Source: Halisarca cf. caerulea
Taxonomy: Eukaryota; Porifera; Demospongiae; Chondrillida; Halisarcidae
Direction: 5' to 3'
Assembly: GCA_963170055.1 (NCBI GenBank)
Contig: CAUJGJ010000453.1
Span: 113,501 to 177,500, forward strand
Length of the DNA: 64,000 bases
Shown here: one piece after another, positions 63,893-64,000 of the stretch
Numbering within the stretch: position 1 is the stretch's first letter
Layout: the number at the start of each line of letters is the position of its first letter
The notes under the pieces: generated by a model
Told to the model about the DNA's origin: nothing
The model's database searches: none
What the model saw: the letters and a program-made list of their open reading frames with translations, nothing else
Program-made: the position numbers and the translations under genes

Positions 63893-64000
63893 AAGGGAAC
63901 ACATCATGAGATGAAAATTGCCATTTCCCATGAAATTACATGGCTTCCTGCACAAAAAGGAACACTTCCTGTTGTAAAAATAAATTATCACGCTTCAAGA
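63893..64000. repeat. Tandem repeat of about 62-63 bp, right part
   Basis: Directly after the right TTAA the 62-bp repeat resumes mid-unit with AAGGGAACACATCATGAG, then a CCATTTCCCATGAAATTAC block and ACATGGCTTCCTGCAC, then AAGGAACACTTCCTG. It continues past the end of the window. Its phase fits with the left part if the transposon is removed. Confidence 0.85.

Overview
This window contains no convincing protein-coding or RNA gene. About 97% of it (1 to about 61,883) is one satellite DNA array of roughly 595 monomers, all head-to-tail in the same orientation, with a basic unit of 104 bp. The array runs off the left edge of the window, and its right edge is inside the window. This kind of large, homogeneous satellite next to diverged repeats and a TTAA-flanked transposon points to constitutive heterochromatin of a eukaryote, either pericentromeric, subtelomeric or interstitial. 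The DNA transposon and the AT-rich flank would suit an animal such as an arthropod, but I cannot name the species.

The array is layered. Monomers fall into a few classes, told apart by linked bases just after the conserved GGACACAC: a GAAGTGCTG class (104 bp), a TTAACTACTG class (104 bp), a class lacking AT from ACACATGAAG (102 bp, 34 codons), and a class with one extra base in GAAGTATTCTT (105 bp). The classes are organised into higher-order repeats (HORs) whose periods can be read exactly from repeated diagnostic variants: 1,453, 1,761, 412, 2,699, 1,040, 1,561, 4,146, 2,483, 1,346, 7,052, 1,664, 830, 1,454 and 4,052 bp. Longer periods nest shorter ones, and one segment near 37.7-40.3 kb is a copy of sequence 27 kb upstream. 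Every open reading frame in the array comes from this periodicity: runs of 102-bp monomers stay in frame.

From about 58.8 kb the monomers become steadily more diverged up to the array edge at about 61,883. This edge still carries an old 416-bp tetramer and monomers that reappear inside the young array.

Right of the satellite is a second, unrelated tandem repeat with a unit of about 62-63 bp (61,884-62,919, resuming at 63,893 and leaving the window). It is interrupted by a 21-bp minisatellite (62,267-62,475) and by a transposon of about 965 bp with terminal inverted repeats and TTAA on both sides (62,920-63,892). The transposon has piggyBac-like ends but no transposase visible. It carries two short open stretches on the minus strand, one of which weakly resembles the C-terminal end of a non-LTR reverse transcriptase.
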